Assembly: GCA_903902915.1 (NCBI GenBank)
Contig: CAIUWR010000001.1
Coordinates: 42,700-106,699, forward strand
DNA from: an uncultured Hyphomicrobiales bacterium
GTDB taxonomy: Bacteria; Pseudomonadota; Alphaproteobacteria; Rhizobiales; Beijerinckiaceae
DNA length: 64,000 nucleotides
Direction: 5' to 3'
How positions within the stretch are numbered: the first letter of the stretch is position 1; each line of letters opens with the position of its first letter. The translations under genes were made by a program, and so were the position numbers. The notes beneath the pieces were generated by a model that worked only from the letters and a program-made list of their open reading frames with translations, searched no databases and was not told the DNA's origin. Positions 1 through 7,761 of the stretch are shown one piece after another.

Positions 1-300
1 GTCGCAGGCACTCGCTACGCCAATGCGAATACGGATTTGCAACTTGGGACCGGCGGCGCCTATTTCGACAACCTGCAAGTCAGTCTCTTGACGCCGGGCG
101 TGAAAAACAAGTTCATCGGCACCTCTGCTTCAGATCCGGGCGACTTCGACAATTACCAGGCTAATTGTCCTCTTAATTTGCCGGACGACTTCCAATCGAG
201 CGCGAACATGCGAAATGTCATCAGCGGAGGCGTGCCGATGTGGCCTGGATATTCAACGTTACCGCTGACGGGCGTTACGGTCACTGCGCCTTCGCAATAG
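1..300 (+). CDS. C-terminal part of an unknown exported or pilus-like protein, cut by the window edge
   Basis: The frame is open from base 1 to the stop at 298-300, giving the last 99 residues of a larger protein. It contains TDLQLG, GAYFDNLQVSL, GVKNKF, DPGDFDNYQ and a VTVTAPSQ end. The same motifs recur in the same order in the broken gene ending at 1368, so the two are tandem paralogues. The paralogue has a TadE/TadG-like N-terminus, so this fragment may be the C-terminal domain of a Flp-pilus-type (TadE/G-like) protein; that link is inference. Nothing in the visible part identifies a catalytic function. Confidence 0.6.
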   Translation, partial: VAGTRYANANTDLQLGTGGAYFDNLQVSLLTPGVKNKFIGTSASDPGDFDNYQANCPLNLPDDFQSSANMRNVISGGVPMWPGYSTLPLTGVTVTAPSQ

Positions 301-748
301 GGTTCGCCGGACGAAAGCCCTCCTTGCCATGCAGCTGGGATGGCCGGAACTGCGCTCGACCGCAGCCGGTCCCGCGTCTGTCCCTCCAAGCGGGGTTTGA
401 ACGGGATTCGCCGTTTCCGATAGCTCCACGCTTTGATGAAGCACATGAGCTTCCACGCAATACATTCGATCAACATAAACTATAAAATAGAGAGGCGTTA
501 ATCTTCAGCGGTAGGCTTTCCCATTCCGCGAATTTTCACCAGAAAACATCAAAAACCGTCGATTTTCCATCATGAATGCTTGCCATTTCTGATCGGGCCA
601 GTGGACGGATGTCTCGCGTCCGGGATATTCGTCAATCATATGAGGGACATGAATTGGCGGCTTTAAATCTCGCTGACGCACTGTCGGCAGGTTTTGAAAG
701 AAAAGCCACCGAGCACCGCAGTTTCCCTCCGGCTGCTGGAAGGTTTCG
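301..748. other. Gene-poor stretch between the two tandem paralogues
   Basis: No convincing gene is seen here. Short open frames on both strands have no recognisable motif or good ribosome binding site. The base composition is more AT-rich than the surrounding backbone, in keeping with a decaying or recently rearranged spacer between the duplicated genes. Confidence 0.5.
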
Positions 749-1368
749 ATGCCTTTGCGATCATGGAGATATGACGGCGCGCGCCTGCTGGCGCGGCTGA
801 TCAAGCGGTTTCGGCGCGCTCGCGAGGGCAATCTGGCCATGATGACAGCCCTCATGTTGCTGCCGATGATCGGGAGGACGAGAAGGTTTTCGCCCAGCAA
901 GACTCAAATATAAACAATACGTCGCCCTATTTTTACAGAAACAATATTGATCCCCCCGGTTCCGCCATGTCTGATTGCCATGCCTATAATACGGGAACGA
1001 CCGATGTATATTGCGTTCTTGTGCCAAGGACTCAATATTATGGGTTTCAGCTTCGCCTTGAAGCACCCTATTTAACGGACGTGACCAGCTCCCCCTATCC
1101 CGGCACGGATTTGCAGCTCGGAAGCGCTGGCGCTTATCTCGACAACCTGCAAGTCAGCCTATTGTCTGCGGGCGTCAAAAACAAATTCACCGGCACGCCT
1201 GCGGACCCGGGCGATTTCGACGATTATCAGAATAAATGCTTCACGACTCTGGCGGCGGCGTCGACGACAGCGACTGTCGAAAACATCATCAGTGGAACAG
1301 CCCCCGTATGGCCGGGCTATACAAAGCTGCAACTGACCGGCGTGTCCGTAACGGCGCCTTCGCAATAG
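749..1368 (+). pseudogene. Broken paralogue of the 1-300 gene: TadE/G-like N-terminus joined out of frame to the C-terminal domain
   Basis: An ATG at 749 is preceded by a GGAAGG ribosome binding site (737-742). The frame encodes a basic stretch, then REGNLAMMTALMLLPMIG (about residues 26-43), the usual start of TadE/TadG-like Flp pilus proteins, and stops at 911-913. The C-terminal domain lies in the next frame, open without a stop from 775 to 1368. It has no ATG, GTG or TTG before the ATG at 967, and carries TDLQLG, DNLQVSLL, GVKNKF, DPGDFDDYQ and a VSVTAPSQ end shared with the neighbour at 1-300. The simplest reading is an internal deletion plus frameshift near 870-910 that removed the middle of the gene. 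Alternatively 967-1368 could be expressed alone as a 133-residue protein. Confidence 0.6.
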
Positions 1369-1393
1369 GCCTTCTGGCGGCCCGTTTGAACGT

Positions 1394-1421
1394 CCCGGTC
1401 GATAGATCCCTATCGACCGGG
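1394..1421. terminator. Perfect 12-bp hairpin between convergent genes
   Basis: CCCGGTCGATAG at 1394-1405 pairs perfectly with 1410-1421 around a 4-base loop. It lies 25 bases after the stop of the + strand pseudogene and 50 bases beyond the end of rpoH on the - strand, so it may end transcription from both sides. Neither flank has a T-run, so intrinsic termination is uncertain. Confidence 0.45.
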
Positions 1422-1470
1422 GCGCTTATGGAGGGGCGCCGCAAACCGCCGCGCGTCTCAAACCGATCGC

Positions 1471-2376
1471 CTACACATGGGCATGGCCGCCGTCCGGCGC
1501 GGGCAAGGCCTCGACCTTGGCCAGCCCCGCCACCACCGCCTTCTGCACCTTTTCGAAGGCGCGCACTTCGATCTGGCGCACGCGTTCGCGGGAGATGGAG
1601 AATTCCGACGACAATTCCTCCAGCGTCACCGGATCGTCGAGCAGGCGCCGCGCCTCGAAGATGCGGCGCTCGCGCTCGTTGAGCACGCTCAGGGCCTGAC
1701 GCAGGGCGCCAAGGCGGTTGTCGCTCTCCTCGCTCGCCACAAGCCGCGACTCCTGGCTTGCGCTGTCATCCACCAGCCAGTCCTGCCACTCGCCGCCTTC
1801 CCCCTCCTGACGGATGGGCGCGTTGAGCGAGGCGTCGCCGCTCATGCGGCGATTCATGTCCACCACGTCCTGTTCGGTCACGCCCAGCTTGGTGGCGATG
1901 GTCTTGACCTGTTCGGGCCGCAGGTCGCCCTCCTCCAGCGCGGAGATCTGGCTCTTGGCCTTGCGCAGGTTGAAGAAGAGCTTCTTCTGGTTCGCGGTCG
2001 TGCCCATTTTCACGAGCGACCAGGACCGCAGGATATATTCTTGAATGGCGGCGCGGATCCACCACATGGCGTAAGTGGCGAGGCGGAAGCCCTTGTCCGG
2101 TTCGAACCGCTTCACCGCCTGCATGAGGCCCACATTGCCCTCGGAGACGACTTCGCCGATGGGCAGGCCATAGCCGCGATAGCCCATGGCGATCTTGGCC
2201 ACGAGGCGCAGATGGGACGTGACCAGACGCTGGGCGGCGTCGCGGTCGCCATGTTCGCGCCAGCTCTTGGCGAGCATATATTCTTCCTGCGGCTCCAGCA
2301 TGGGGAACCGGCGAATTTCGGCAAGGTAGCGAGACAGACCACCTTCGGCGGATACGAGAGAAAACGCAGCGGCCAT
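1471..2376 (-). CDS. rpoH: RNA polymerase heat-shock sigma factor RpoH (sigma-32)
   Basis: A 301-residue sigma-70 family protein of normal RpoH length. Region 2 (about 48-115) has the core-binding and -10 recognition segments (GEVVSEGNVGLMQAVKRF, YAMWWIRAAIQEYI). The RpoH-specific box QKKLFFNLR is at 130-138, and the region 4 helix-turn-helix with SRERVRQIE is near the C-terminus. It directs RNA polymerase to heat-shock promoters for chaperones and proteases. The ATG at 2376 follows a strong AGGAGG site. Alphaproteobacteria often carry two rpoH paralogues and the sequence alone does not say which this is. Divergent and convergent neighbours suggest it is transcribed alone. The small heat-shock gene at 50491 is a plausible target. 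Confidence 0.95.
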   Translation of the reverse strand: MAAAFSLVSAEGGLSRYLAEIRRFPMLEPQEEYMLAKSWREHGDRDAAQRLVTSHLRLVAKIAMGYRGYGLPIGEVVSEGNVGLMQAVKRFEPDKGFRLATYAMWWIRAAIQEYILRSWSLVKMGTTANQKKLFFNLRKAKSQISALEEGDLRPEQVKTIATKLGVTEQDVVDMNRRMSGDASLNAPIRQEGEGGEWQDWLVDDSASQESRLVASEESDNRLGALRQALSVLNERERRIFEARRLLDDPVTLEELSSEFSISRERVRQIEVRAFEKVQKAVVAGLAKVEALPAPDGGHAHV

Positions 2377-2481
2377 TCCAACCTCCTGGGAGCCCCCCGG
2401 GGCGCTTGCGCTCCGGTCCCTGTTGAGTCGCCTGTTCCTACGAAGGGTTCACATCGTTGGACCACGCGGCTGCGGGGCGTC

Positions 2482-2515
2482 TCGACCAGCCTGCGCAGAT
2501 GCGCAGGCTGGTCGA
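2482..2515. terminator. Perfect 16-bp hairpin between rluD and rpoH
   Basis: TCGACCAGCCTGCGCA at 2482-2497 is followed after two bases by its exact reverse complement at 2500-2515. It lies 134 bases past the end of rluD and 106 bases before the rpoH start, both on the - strand. It could terminate rluD transcripts or be part of the rpoH leader. There is no T-run on either side. A two-base loop is too tight, so the real hairpin would open its top pair. Confidence 0.5.
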
Positions 2516-2648
2516 ACAATTCATATAGGTGCGCCGGACCGTGGCTGAAAGAGGGCGGCCGTTCGGCGGAAACTCGGCCTTATGATTAAAGTTCGGCAAC
2601 CCGCGCTTTCCAGCTCAATGCGGCGCCGCCGCGCTTGTTCCAGCGCCT

Positions 2649-3737
2649 TCAGGACAGCGCCTCGGCGAGGGTGGCGAGTATGCCGCTCAGCGGGTTCTCG
2701 AACATCACTTCCTCGCCCGTCACGGGATGTTCGAAACCCAGCGACGTCGCATGCAGCGCCTGCCGCCGCAGCCCCTCCACAAGGGCGCGCGCGGGCTCGC
2801 CCAAATGGGCGGACTTGGTGCGGAAGCCCTGCGCATAGAGCGGATCGCCCAGCACGGGATGGCCGATATGAGCCATATGGACGCGGATCTGATGGGTGCG
2901 CCCGGTCTCGAGGCTGCATCGCACGAGCGTGACCAGGGCGCGGCCGTTGGTGTCGCGTCCGAAGCTGCGCTCCACCTTGTAATGGGTGATGGCCTCACGG
3001 CCCTTGACGCCGGAAACCACCGCCTGCTTCTCGCGATGCCAGGGATGACGGCCCAGCGGCGCATCGACCATGCCAGCGGAACGCTCGGGCTGGCCCCAGA
3101 CGAAGGCGAGATATTCGCGGGTGAGGGACAGGGTGCGCCCATGGTCGGCGAAGAGGGCGGACAGGCCTTGGTGGGCCTCATCGGTCTTGGCGACCACCAG
3201 AAGACCCGAGGTGTCCTTGTCGAGGCGATGCACGATGCCCGGCCGCTTGACCCCGCCGATGCCCGACAGGCTCTCGCCGCAATGGGCGATCAGCGCATTC
3301 ACCAGCGTGCCGGTCTCGTGGCCGGCGGCGGGATGCACCACAAGCCCGGCGGGCTTGTCGATGATGATGAGGCTATCGTCCTCGAAGACGACATTCAGCG
3401 GGATGTCTTCGCCAGCTGGCTCGGCCGCAATGGGCTCGGGCACGACGATCTCGACGCTCTGACCCGCCCGCACCTTGGCGCCCGCATCGCTCGCCAGTTT
3501 GCCGTCCACGCGCACATAGCCTGATTCCGTCAGCGCCTTGATGCGGGTGCGCGACATGCCGTCGGAAATGCTGGCGAGAAACTTGTCCAGCCGCGCGCCT
3601 TCCTCCACCGCAAAGGTGTGCAGGCCCGGCGGCAGGCCAGGGCCAGAGCGCGGGGGCGCCTGGGGTGCATCTTCGTCGGGCTCGACCGGCAAGGCGGCGA
3701 GGGAGGCCTGATAGCGGCGTTTGGCATGTTGGTTCAT
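2649..3737 (-). CDS. rluD: 23S rRNA pseudouridine synthase, RluD-like
   Basis: A 362-residue RluA/RluD-family enzyme. An S4 RNA-binding domain starts near residue 48 (ARLDKFLAS, ending about 100). The catalytic motif HRLDKDTSG lies at 170-178 with Asp173 as the expected catalytic residue, and the C-terminal GRTHQIRVHMAHIGHPVLGDPLY segment is typical. S4 domain plus this motif fit RluD, which makes pseudouridines in helix 69 of 23S rRNA; RluC has a similar layout, so the exact target sites are inferred. About 40 N-terminal residues, rich in Pro, are longer than in the E. coli protein. It is divergent from the flavoprotein gene at 3842. Confidence 0.88.
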   Translation of the reverse strand: MNQHAKRRYQASLAALPVEPDEDAPQAPPRSGPGLPPGLHTFAVEEGARLDKFLASISDGMSRTRIKALTESGYVRVDGKLASDAGAKVRAGQSVEIVVPEPIAAEPAGEDIPLNVVFEDDSLIIIDKPAGLVVHPAAGHETGTLVNALIAHCGESLSGIGGVKRPGIVHRLDKDTSGLLVVAKTDEAHQGLSALFADHGRTLSLTREYLAFVWGQPERSAGMVDAPLGRHPWHREKQAVVSGVKGREAITHYKVERSFGRDTNGRALVTLVRCSLETGRTHQIRVHMAHIGHPVLGDPLYAQGFRTKSAHLGEPARALVEGLRRQALHATSLGFEHPVTGEEVMFENPLSGILATLAEALS

Positions 3738-3841
3738 GGGCGTTCCCTAACACGAAAGCGGGGCTTGCGGCGAGGGCTTGCGCGCAACGTCGCGCTGGAG
3801 GGGCAAGACGCGGCGCAGGCTTGTCTGCTAAACCCACTCCC

Positions 3842-5056
3842 ATGATTGAAACTGTGCACATCGCCATCATCGGTTCCGGCCCCGCAGGCCTCATGGCGGC
3901 GGAGGCGGCGGCCTGCGCGGGGGCGCGGGTCGTCGTCTTCGACAGGATGCCTTCGCCCGCCCGCAAATTCCTGCTGGCGGGACGCGGCGGGCTGAATCTG
4001 ACCCATAACGAGCCGCCATCCGCCTTCCTGACCCGCTATGGCGAGGCGCAGGCGCGGCTGGCGCCGCTCATCGAGGCCTTTCCGCCGGACGCCCTGCGCG
4101 CCTGGGCGAGGGATCTCGGGCAGGAGACATTCGTCGGCACCAGTGGGCGAGTCTTCCCCAAAAGCTTCAAGGCCTCGCCCCTCCTGCGCGCCTGGCTGCG
4201 CAAATTGGCCGCGCTGGGCGTGGAGCTGCGCCTGCGTCATGAGTTTCGCGGTTGGGACGCGCAACGGCGCCTGCGTTTCGCGACCCCTGAGGGCGAGACC
4301 CTGATTGAGGCGGACGCCTGCGTGCTGGCGCTGGGCGGCGCCTCCTGGCCCAAGCTTGGGTCCGATGGCGGTTGGGCGGATATGTTGCGGGGCGAGGGCC
4401 TTTCGGTCGCGCCGCTGCGCCCCTCCAATTGCGGCTTCGAAATCGCCTGGTCGCCGGTGCTGAAAAGCTTCGGCGGGTTCCCGCTCGGGCCGGTGACGCT
4501 GAGCGGCGGCGGCCAGAGCCTGCGCGGGGAATGCGTCATCACCGAACATGGGATCGAGGGCGGCGCCATCTATGCGCTGTCGGCGGGCCTGCGCGACGCC
4601 ATCGAGCGCGACGGATCAGCGGAACTCGTCGTGGACCTGCGCCCCGACGTGTCGCTTGAGACGCTGGCGGGCCGTCTGGGGCGTCCACGCGGCGGACAGT
4701 CCATGGCCAGCGTGTTGCGCAAATCGGGCGGGCTGCCCCCCGTGTCGGCGGCGCTGGTGCGCGAGCCCGGCCCCCTGCCTGCGGACCCGGCCGAGCTGGC
4801 CGCCCGCATCAAGGCCCTTCCCCTGCGCCTCACCGGCGTGCGCCCCATCGCCCGCGCCATCTCGACAGCGGGCGGCCTGCGCTTTGCCGATGTGACTCCG
4901 GAGCTTATGGTGAGCAGCAAGCCCGGCCTCTTCGTGGCGGGCGAGATGCTTGATTGGGAAGCGCCGACCGGCGGCTACCTTTTGCAGGCGTGCTTCGCCT
5001 CGGGGCGCGCGGCGGGCGCGGCGGCGGCGGCGTTCGCTGCGGGCGGTGCGGCATGA
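3842..5056 (+). CDS. FAD-dependent flavoprotein of the HI0933/YhiN type (TIGR03862-like)
   Basis: Starting at the ATG at 3842 gives 404 residues beginning [17 protein letters not shown], so the FAD-binding GxGxxG motif sits right at the N-terminus. A longer frame from 3665 would add a non-conserved tail overlapping the rluD start and is rejected. AGRGGLNLTHN (about 44-54) is the hallmark of the HI0933 family, and the C-terminal part has GLFVAGEMLDW and GGYLLQACFASG, the second FAD contact. Members are flavoproteins of unknown substrate, some proposed to act as reductases. Divergent from rluD, 104 bases apart. Confidence 0.85.
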   Translation: MIETVHIAIIGSGPAGLMAAEAAACAGARVVVFDRMPSPARKFLLAGRGGLNLTHNEPPSAFLTRYGEAQARLAPLIEAFPPDALRAWARDLGQETFVGTSGRVFPKSFKASPLLRAWLRKLAALGVELRLRHEFRGWDAQRRLRFATPEGETLIEADACVLALGGASWPKLGSDGGWADMLRGEGLSVAPLRPSNCGFEIAWSPVLKSFGGFPLGPVTLSGGGQSLRGECVITEHGIEGGAIYALSAGLRDAIERDGSAELVVDLRPDVSLETLAGRLGRPRGGQSMASVLRKSGGLPPVSAALVREPGPLPADPAELAARIKALPLRLTGVRPIARAISTAGGLRFADVTPELMVSSKPGLFVAGEMLDWEAPTGGYLLQACFASGRAAGAAAAAFAAGGAA

Positions 5057-5149
5057 CCCTGCGGCACATATTCCAAAATCCCACCGCTTGCGACTAATTC
5101 AAATGCTTCGATCCCTTTTCATTCGCAGAATTGTGGTTATTGTTAAGCT

Positions 5150-5899
5150 ATGAAAAGTCTCGAAAAGATGATCGGCATCCTCGACCTGTTCGAGGGCGAC
5201 GAGATGGAGTGGGCGCCGGAGGCCATGGCCGAACGGCTTGAGCTGACGCGTTCGACCCTCTATCGCTACCTCAAGGTTCTGGCGGACGCCGGGCTGCTGA
5301 CCTCCCTGCCTGGGGTCGGCTACACGCTTGGCCCTCGCATCGCCGAACTTGATTTCCAGATGCGCCACAGCGATCCGCTGATCACGGCAAGCCGCCCGGT
5401 GATGGCCGAACTACTGGCTGAAATTCCGGGCATCGCGCTTCTGTGTCGGCGCTATCGTGGGCGGGTGCTTTGCGTGCATCAGGCGGCGAGCCCCGGCGTT
5501 GGCTTTCGCTCCACCTATGAGCGCGGCAGCGCGCGGCCGCTGCTGCGGGGCGCCGCCTCGCGAGTCATTCTGGCGCATATGCCCACCGCCACCCTGCGCA
5601 AACTTCATGAAGCCGCGCCGGAGGAGTTCGCTGCGGCGGGGCTTGGCGAGAATCTGGGCGAGGTCCGGGGCCATATGCGCGCAATCCGCCAGCGCGGCGT
5701 CGCGGTGACGCGCGGGGAACTTTCCACCGGAGTGACCGGCGTCGCCGCGCCGATCTTTGATTCAAAGGGCGGCATTCTCGGCTCCTTGAGCGTCACCGTG
5801 GGCGTGCCGGATCTGGCGCCGGAACGGCTCGCCTTCGTGGCCGACCGCGTCTCCTTCGGCGCCAGGATCGTTTCGAAGACGATCGCGCGCGAGCCGTAG
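5150..5899 (+). CDS. IclR-family transcriptional regulator
   Basis: A 249-residue protein with an N-terminal winged helix-turn-helix (about 15-60; AERLELTRSTLYRYLKVL) and a C-terminal effector-binding domain (about 75-245) with the ARPLLRGAASRVILAH segment typical of IclR proteins. These regulators sense small aromatic or organic acids in the cytoplasm. It stands beside a set of flavin hydroxylases and a CoA-transferase, so control of that catabolic cluster is likely; the ligand cannot be read from the sequence. Its stop lies 50 bases from the end of the convergent monooxygenase gene. Confidence 0.9.
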   Translation: MKSLEKMIGILDLFEGDEMEWAPEAMAERLELTRSTLYRYLKVLADAGLLTSLPGVGYTLGPRIAELDFQMRHSDPLITASRPVMAELLAEIPGIALLCRRYRGRVLCVHQAASPGVGFRSTYERGSARPLLRGAASRVILAHMPTATLRKLHEAAPEEFAAAGLGENLGEVRGHMRAIRQRGVAVTRGELSTGVTGVAAPIFDSKGGILGSLSVTVGVPDLAPERLAFVADRVSFGARIVSKTIAREP

Positions 5900-5949
5900 A
5901 GGCAAACTGAGGAGTAGGACGACGGAGCGCCAGGCGGCGCCCCCTCGCC

Positions 5950-7134
5950 TCACTGCACGCGTAACGCGCGCGCCGCCGCCTCGACATCATAGTCATAGAG
6001 GCCCTTGCGGAAGGCGATCGCCGTTTTGCGGATCTCCTCGTCGCGCTGCTCGATGCTTTCATAGTCCGAATCGTATCGCTTGCCGTTCTGCCGCGCCTCG
6101 GCCTGGATCATGGAGGTGCGTGGGCGACGCAGGTTCTCATAGGCGCCCAGCACTGCGGGAACCTCGTCGCTTCCCCGCCCTTCCAGCAAGACGCCAAGGG
6201 CGACGGCGTCCTCGATCGCCTGATTCACGCCCTGGCCGAGATGCGGCAGCATGGGATGGGCGGCGTCGCCCAGCAGGGCGAGCCGACCATTGGTCCAGGT
6301 CCGCAGCGGCTGGCGGTCGAAGAGCCCCCACCAGAAGCAGGTCTCGACCTTGGAGAGCAGATTGGTCACGCGCGGATCCCAATCGGCGAAGGAGGCGGCG
6401 AGCTCATCGCGGTCGCCGATGGCCGACCAGGATTCCAGCGTCTCATGGGGCGTCGGCACAAAGCCGACATAGTTGAGCATGGTTCCGCTTCGCACCGGGA
6501 ACGTCATGAAATGTTTGCCGTCGCCCATCCAGACCTGATGGGTGTCATCCGGCCATGAGCCGAGTTTGTCGCGGGCGAGAAGGCCCCGATACGCGCGAAA
6601 GCCCGAATATTCCGGCAGGCTCGGCTCGACCACGAAGAGCTGCATGGCGGAATTGATTCCGTCCGCCGCGATGACGACCTCCGCCTCGAAGCTCTCGCCA
6701 TTGGCGAAGCGCACGGTCGCCTTGTCGGCGTCTTGCGAAAAGCCCACGGCCCGATGCCCGGTCCGCACCGACTGCGGGGGAAGGGCGGCGGCGAGCGTGT
6801 CGAGAATGTCGGCCCGGTGCATGCCATACATGCCGTTCCAGCCCGCCGAATCCGTGGTGAGGATGTCGCCGACGTAGGAGCCGTCCTTGAGATTGTAGCG
6901 CGAGCCCGGCCCGATCTTGCCGCCGAGCCTGGCGAGCGTCTCGCCAAAGCCCATGCGCTCTAGCTGGCGCAGGCTGTTGGGATAGACGAAGACGCCGGCG
7001 CCGACCTCTCCGAGCGCTGCGGACTGCTCGAAGACCGTGACCTCAAGCCCACGCCGCCGCAAGGCGTTCGCAGCCGCCAGTCCGCCCATGCCCCCGCCGA
7101 TGATCGCTGCACGCAGTTTGGCGTCCCCGCTCAT
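5950..7134 (-). CDS. FAD-dependent aromatic-ring monooxygenase (salicylate / 6-hydroxynicotinate hydroxylase type)
   Basis: A 394-residue class A flavin monooxygenase. The N-terminal FAD motif is IIGGGMGGLAAANALRRRG (about 10-28), the DG motif is VVIAADGINSAM, and the second FAD motif is ALLGDAAHPMLPHLGQG. NAD(P)H-dependent enzymes of this group hydroxylate or decarboxylate-hydroxylate a benzoate- or pyridine-type ring; NicC and NahG are the closest well-known types by layout. The substrate cannot be told. Transcribed away from the GYD/CoA-transferase operon, with which it shares a 285-base divergent promoter region. Confidence 0.85.
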   Translation of the reverse strand: MSGDAKLRAAIIGGGMGGLAAANALRRRGLEVTVFEQSAALGEVGAGVFVYPNSLRQLERMGFGETLARLGGKIGPGSRYNLKDGSYVGDILTTDSAGWNGMYGMHRADILDTLAAALPPQSVRTGHRAVGFSQDADKATVRFANGESFEAEVVIAADGINSAMQLFVVEPSLPEYSGFRAYRGLLARDKLGSWPDDTHQVWMGDGKHFMTFPVRSGTMLNYVGFVPTPHETLESWSAIGDRDELAASFADWDPRVTNLLSKVETCFWWGLFDRQPLRTWTNGRLALLGDAAHPMLPHLGQGVNQAIEDAVALGVLLEGRGSDEVPAVLGAYENLRRPRTSMIQAEARQNGKRYDSDYESIEQRDEEIRKTAIAFRKGLYDYDVEAAARALRVQ

Positions 7135-7322
7135 TCCATCCTCTATCTTTTCTGAAGCTTATGTTGGGTGAGCCTGACCAGGCCCCGCCACCATATGACC
7201 ACAGACGCGGCGCAATCGCCATGGCGCTTTCTGACGCGGCGAGAGGGCGGGTTTTATGGCTCAGGCGGGCTTTCGCGGTGGACCGCGCAGGCCGATGAGG
7301 CCAAGCACGATTCAACATCAAC

Positions 7323-7352
7323 TTGACAGTAATTTAAATCAGATCGTATGAA
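7323..7352 (+). promoter_or_regulatory. Candidate sigma-70 promoter of the GYD/CoA-transferase/hydroxylase genes
   Basis: A perfect TTGACA at 7323-7328 is followed 18 bases later by TATGAA at 7347-7352. It lies 68 bases before the chosen start of the GYD gene, in the divergent region where the IclR regulator could act. Read by eye only. Confidence 0.45.
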
Positions 7353-7419
7353 AAGCATGATTGGCGACGCCGTGCAAAACGCCTCCACCGCCGCGCAGGC
7401 CATAAAAGGGAGAACCATC

Positions 7420-7737
7420 ATGTTGAAGATGATTTATCTCGTGAATTATGCGCAGCAGGGCTGTAGCGGCCTGATGCAGGACTGGGATCGAGAGCCCGCT
7501 TTGCGCAAGCGCTTCGAAGCCGTCGGCGGCAAATTGATCAGTATCGCCTTCACTCATGGTCTTTTTGACCTCGTCGTCCGTGTCGAGATGCCCGATATGA
7601 ACGCCGCGCATGCCGCGCTGACGGTGGCTCGCGCGTCGGGAATGGTTTCGGGAGGCGTTGTGCTTCAGGAAGTCGATATGGCCGCGGCGATGGCGCTCGC
7701 GAACAAGGCCGCCGCGCTGGAGAAGCCTCAGGGTTGA
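7420..7737 (+). CDS. GYD-domain protein
   Basis: Starting at ATG 7420, which follows AAAAGGGAGA (7405-7414), gives 105 residues, the usual length of the family; a longer start at 7348 would lack a ribosome binding site and overlap the promoter. The sequence begins MLKMIYLVNY and has the alternating strand/helix pattern of small GYD proteins (FDLVVRVEMPD in place of the name motif). Function in this family is not established, though members are common near catabolic genes. It precedes the CoA-transferase by 24 bases, so the two are probably cotranscribed. Confidence 0.65.
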   Translation: MLKMIYLVNYAQQGCSGLMQDWDREPALRKRFEAVGGKLISIAFTHGLFDLVVRVEMPDMNAAHAALTVARASGMVSGGVVLQEVDMAAAMALANKAAALEKPQG

Positions 7738-7761
7738 ACATATGCGGACGCCGCCACATGA

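Noticed and set aside
505..900. A 131-codon frame on the - strand between the two paralogues
   Set aside because: No start signal or motif; it overlaps the + strand N-terminal piece of the broken gene.
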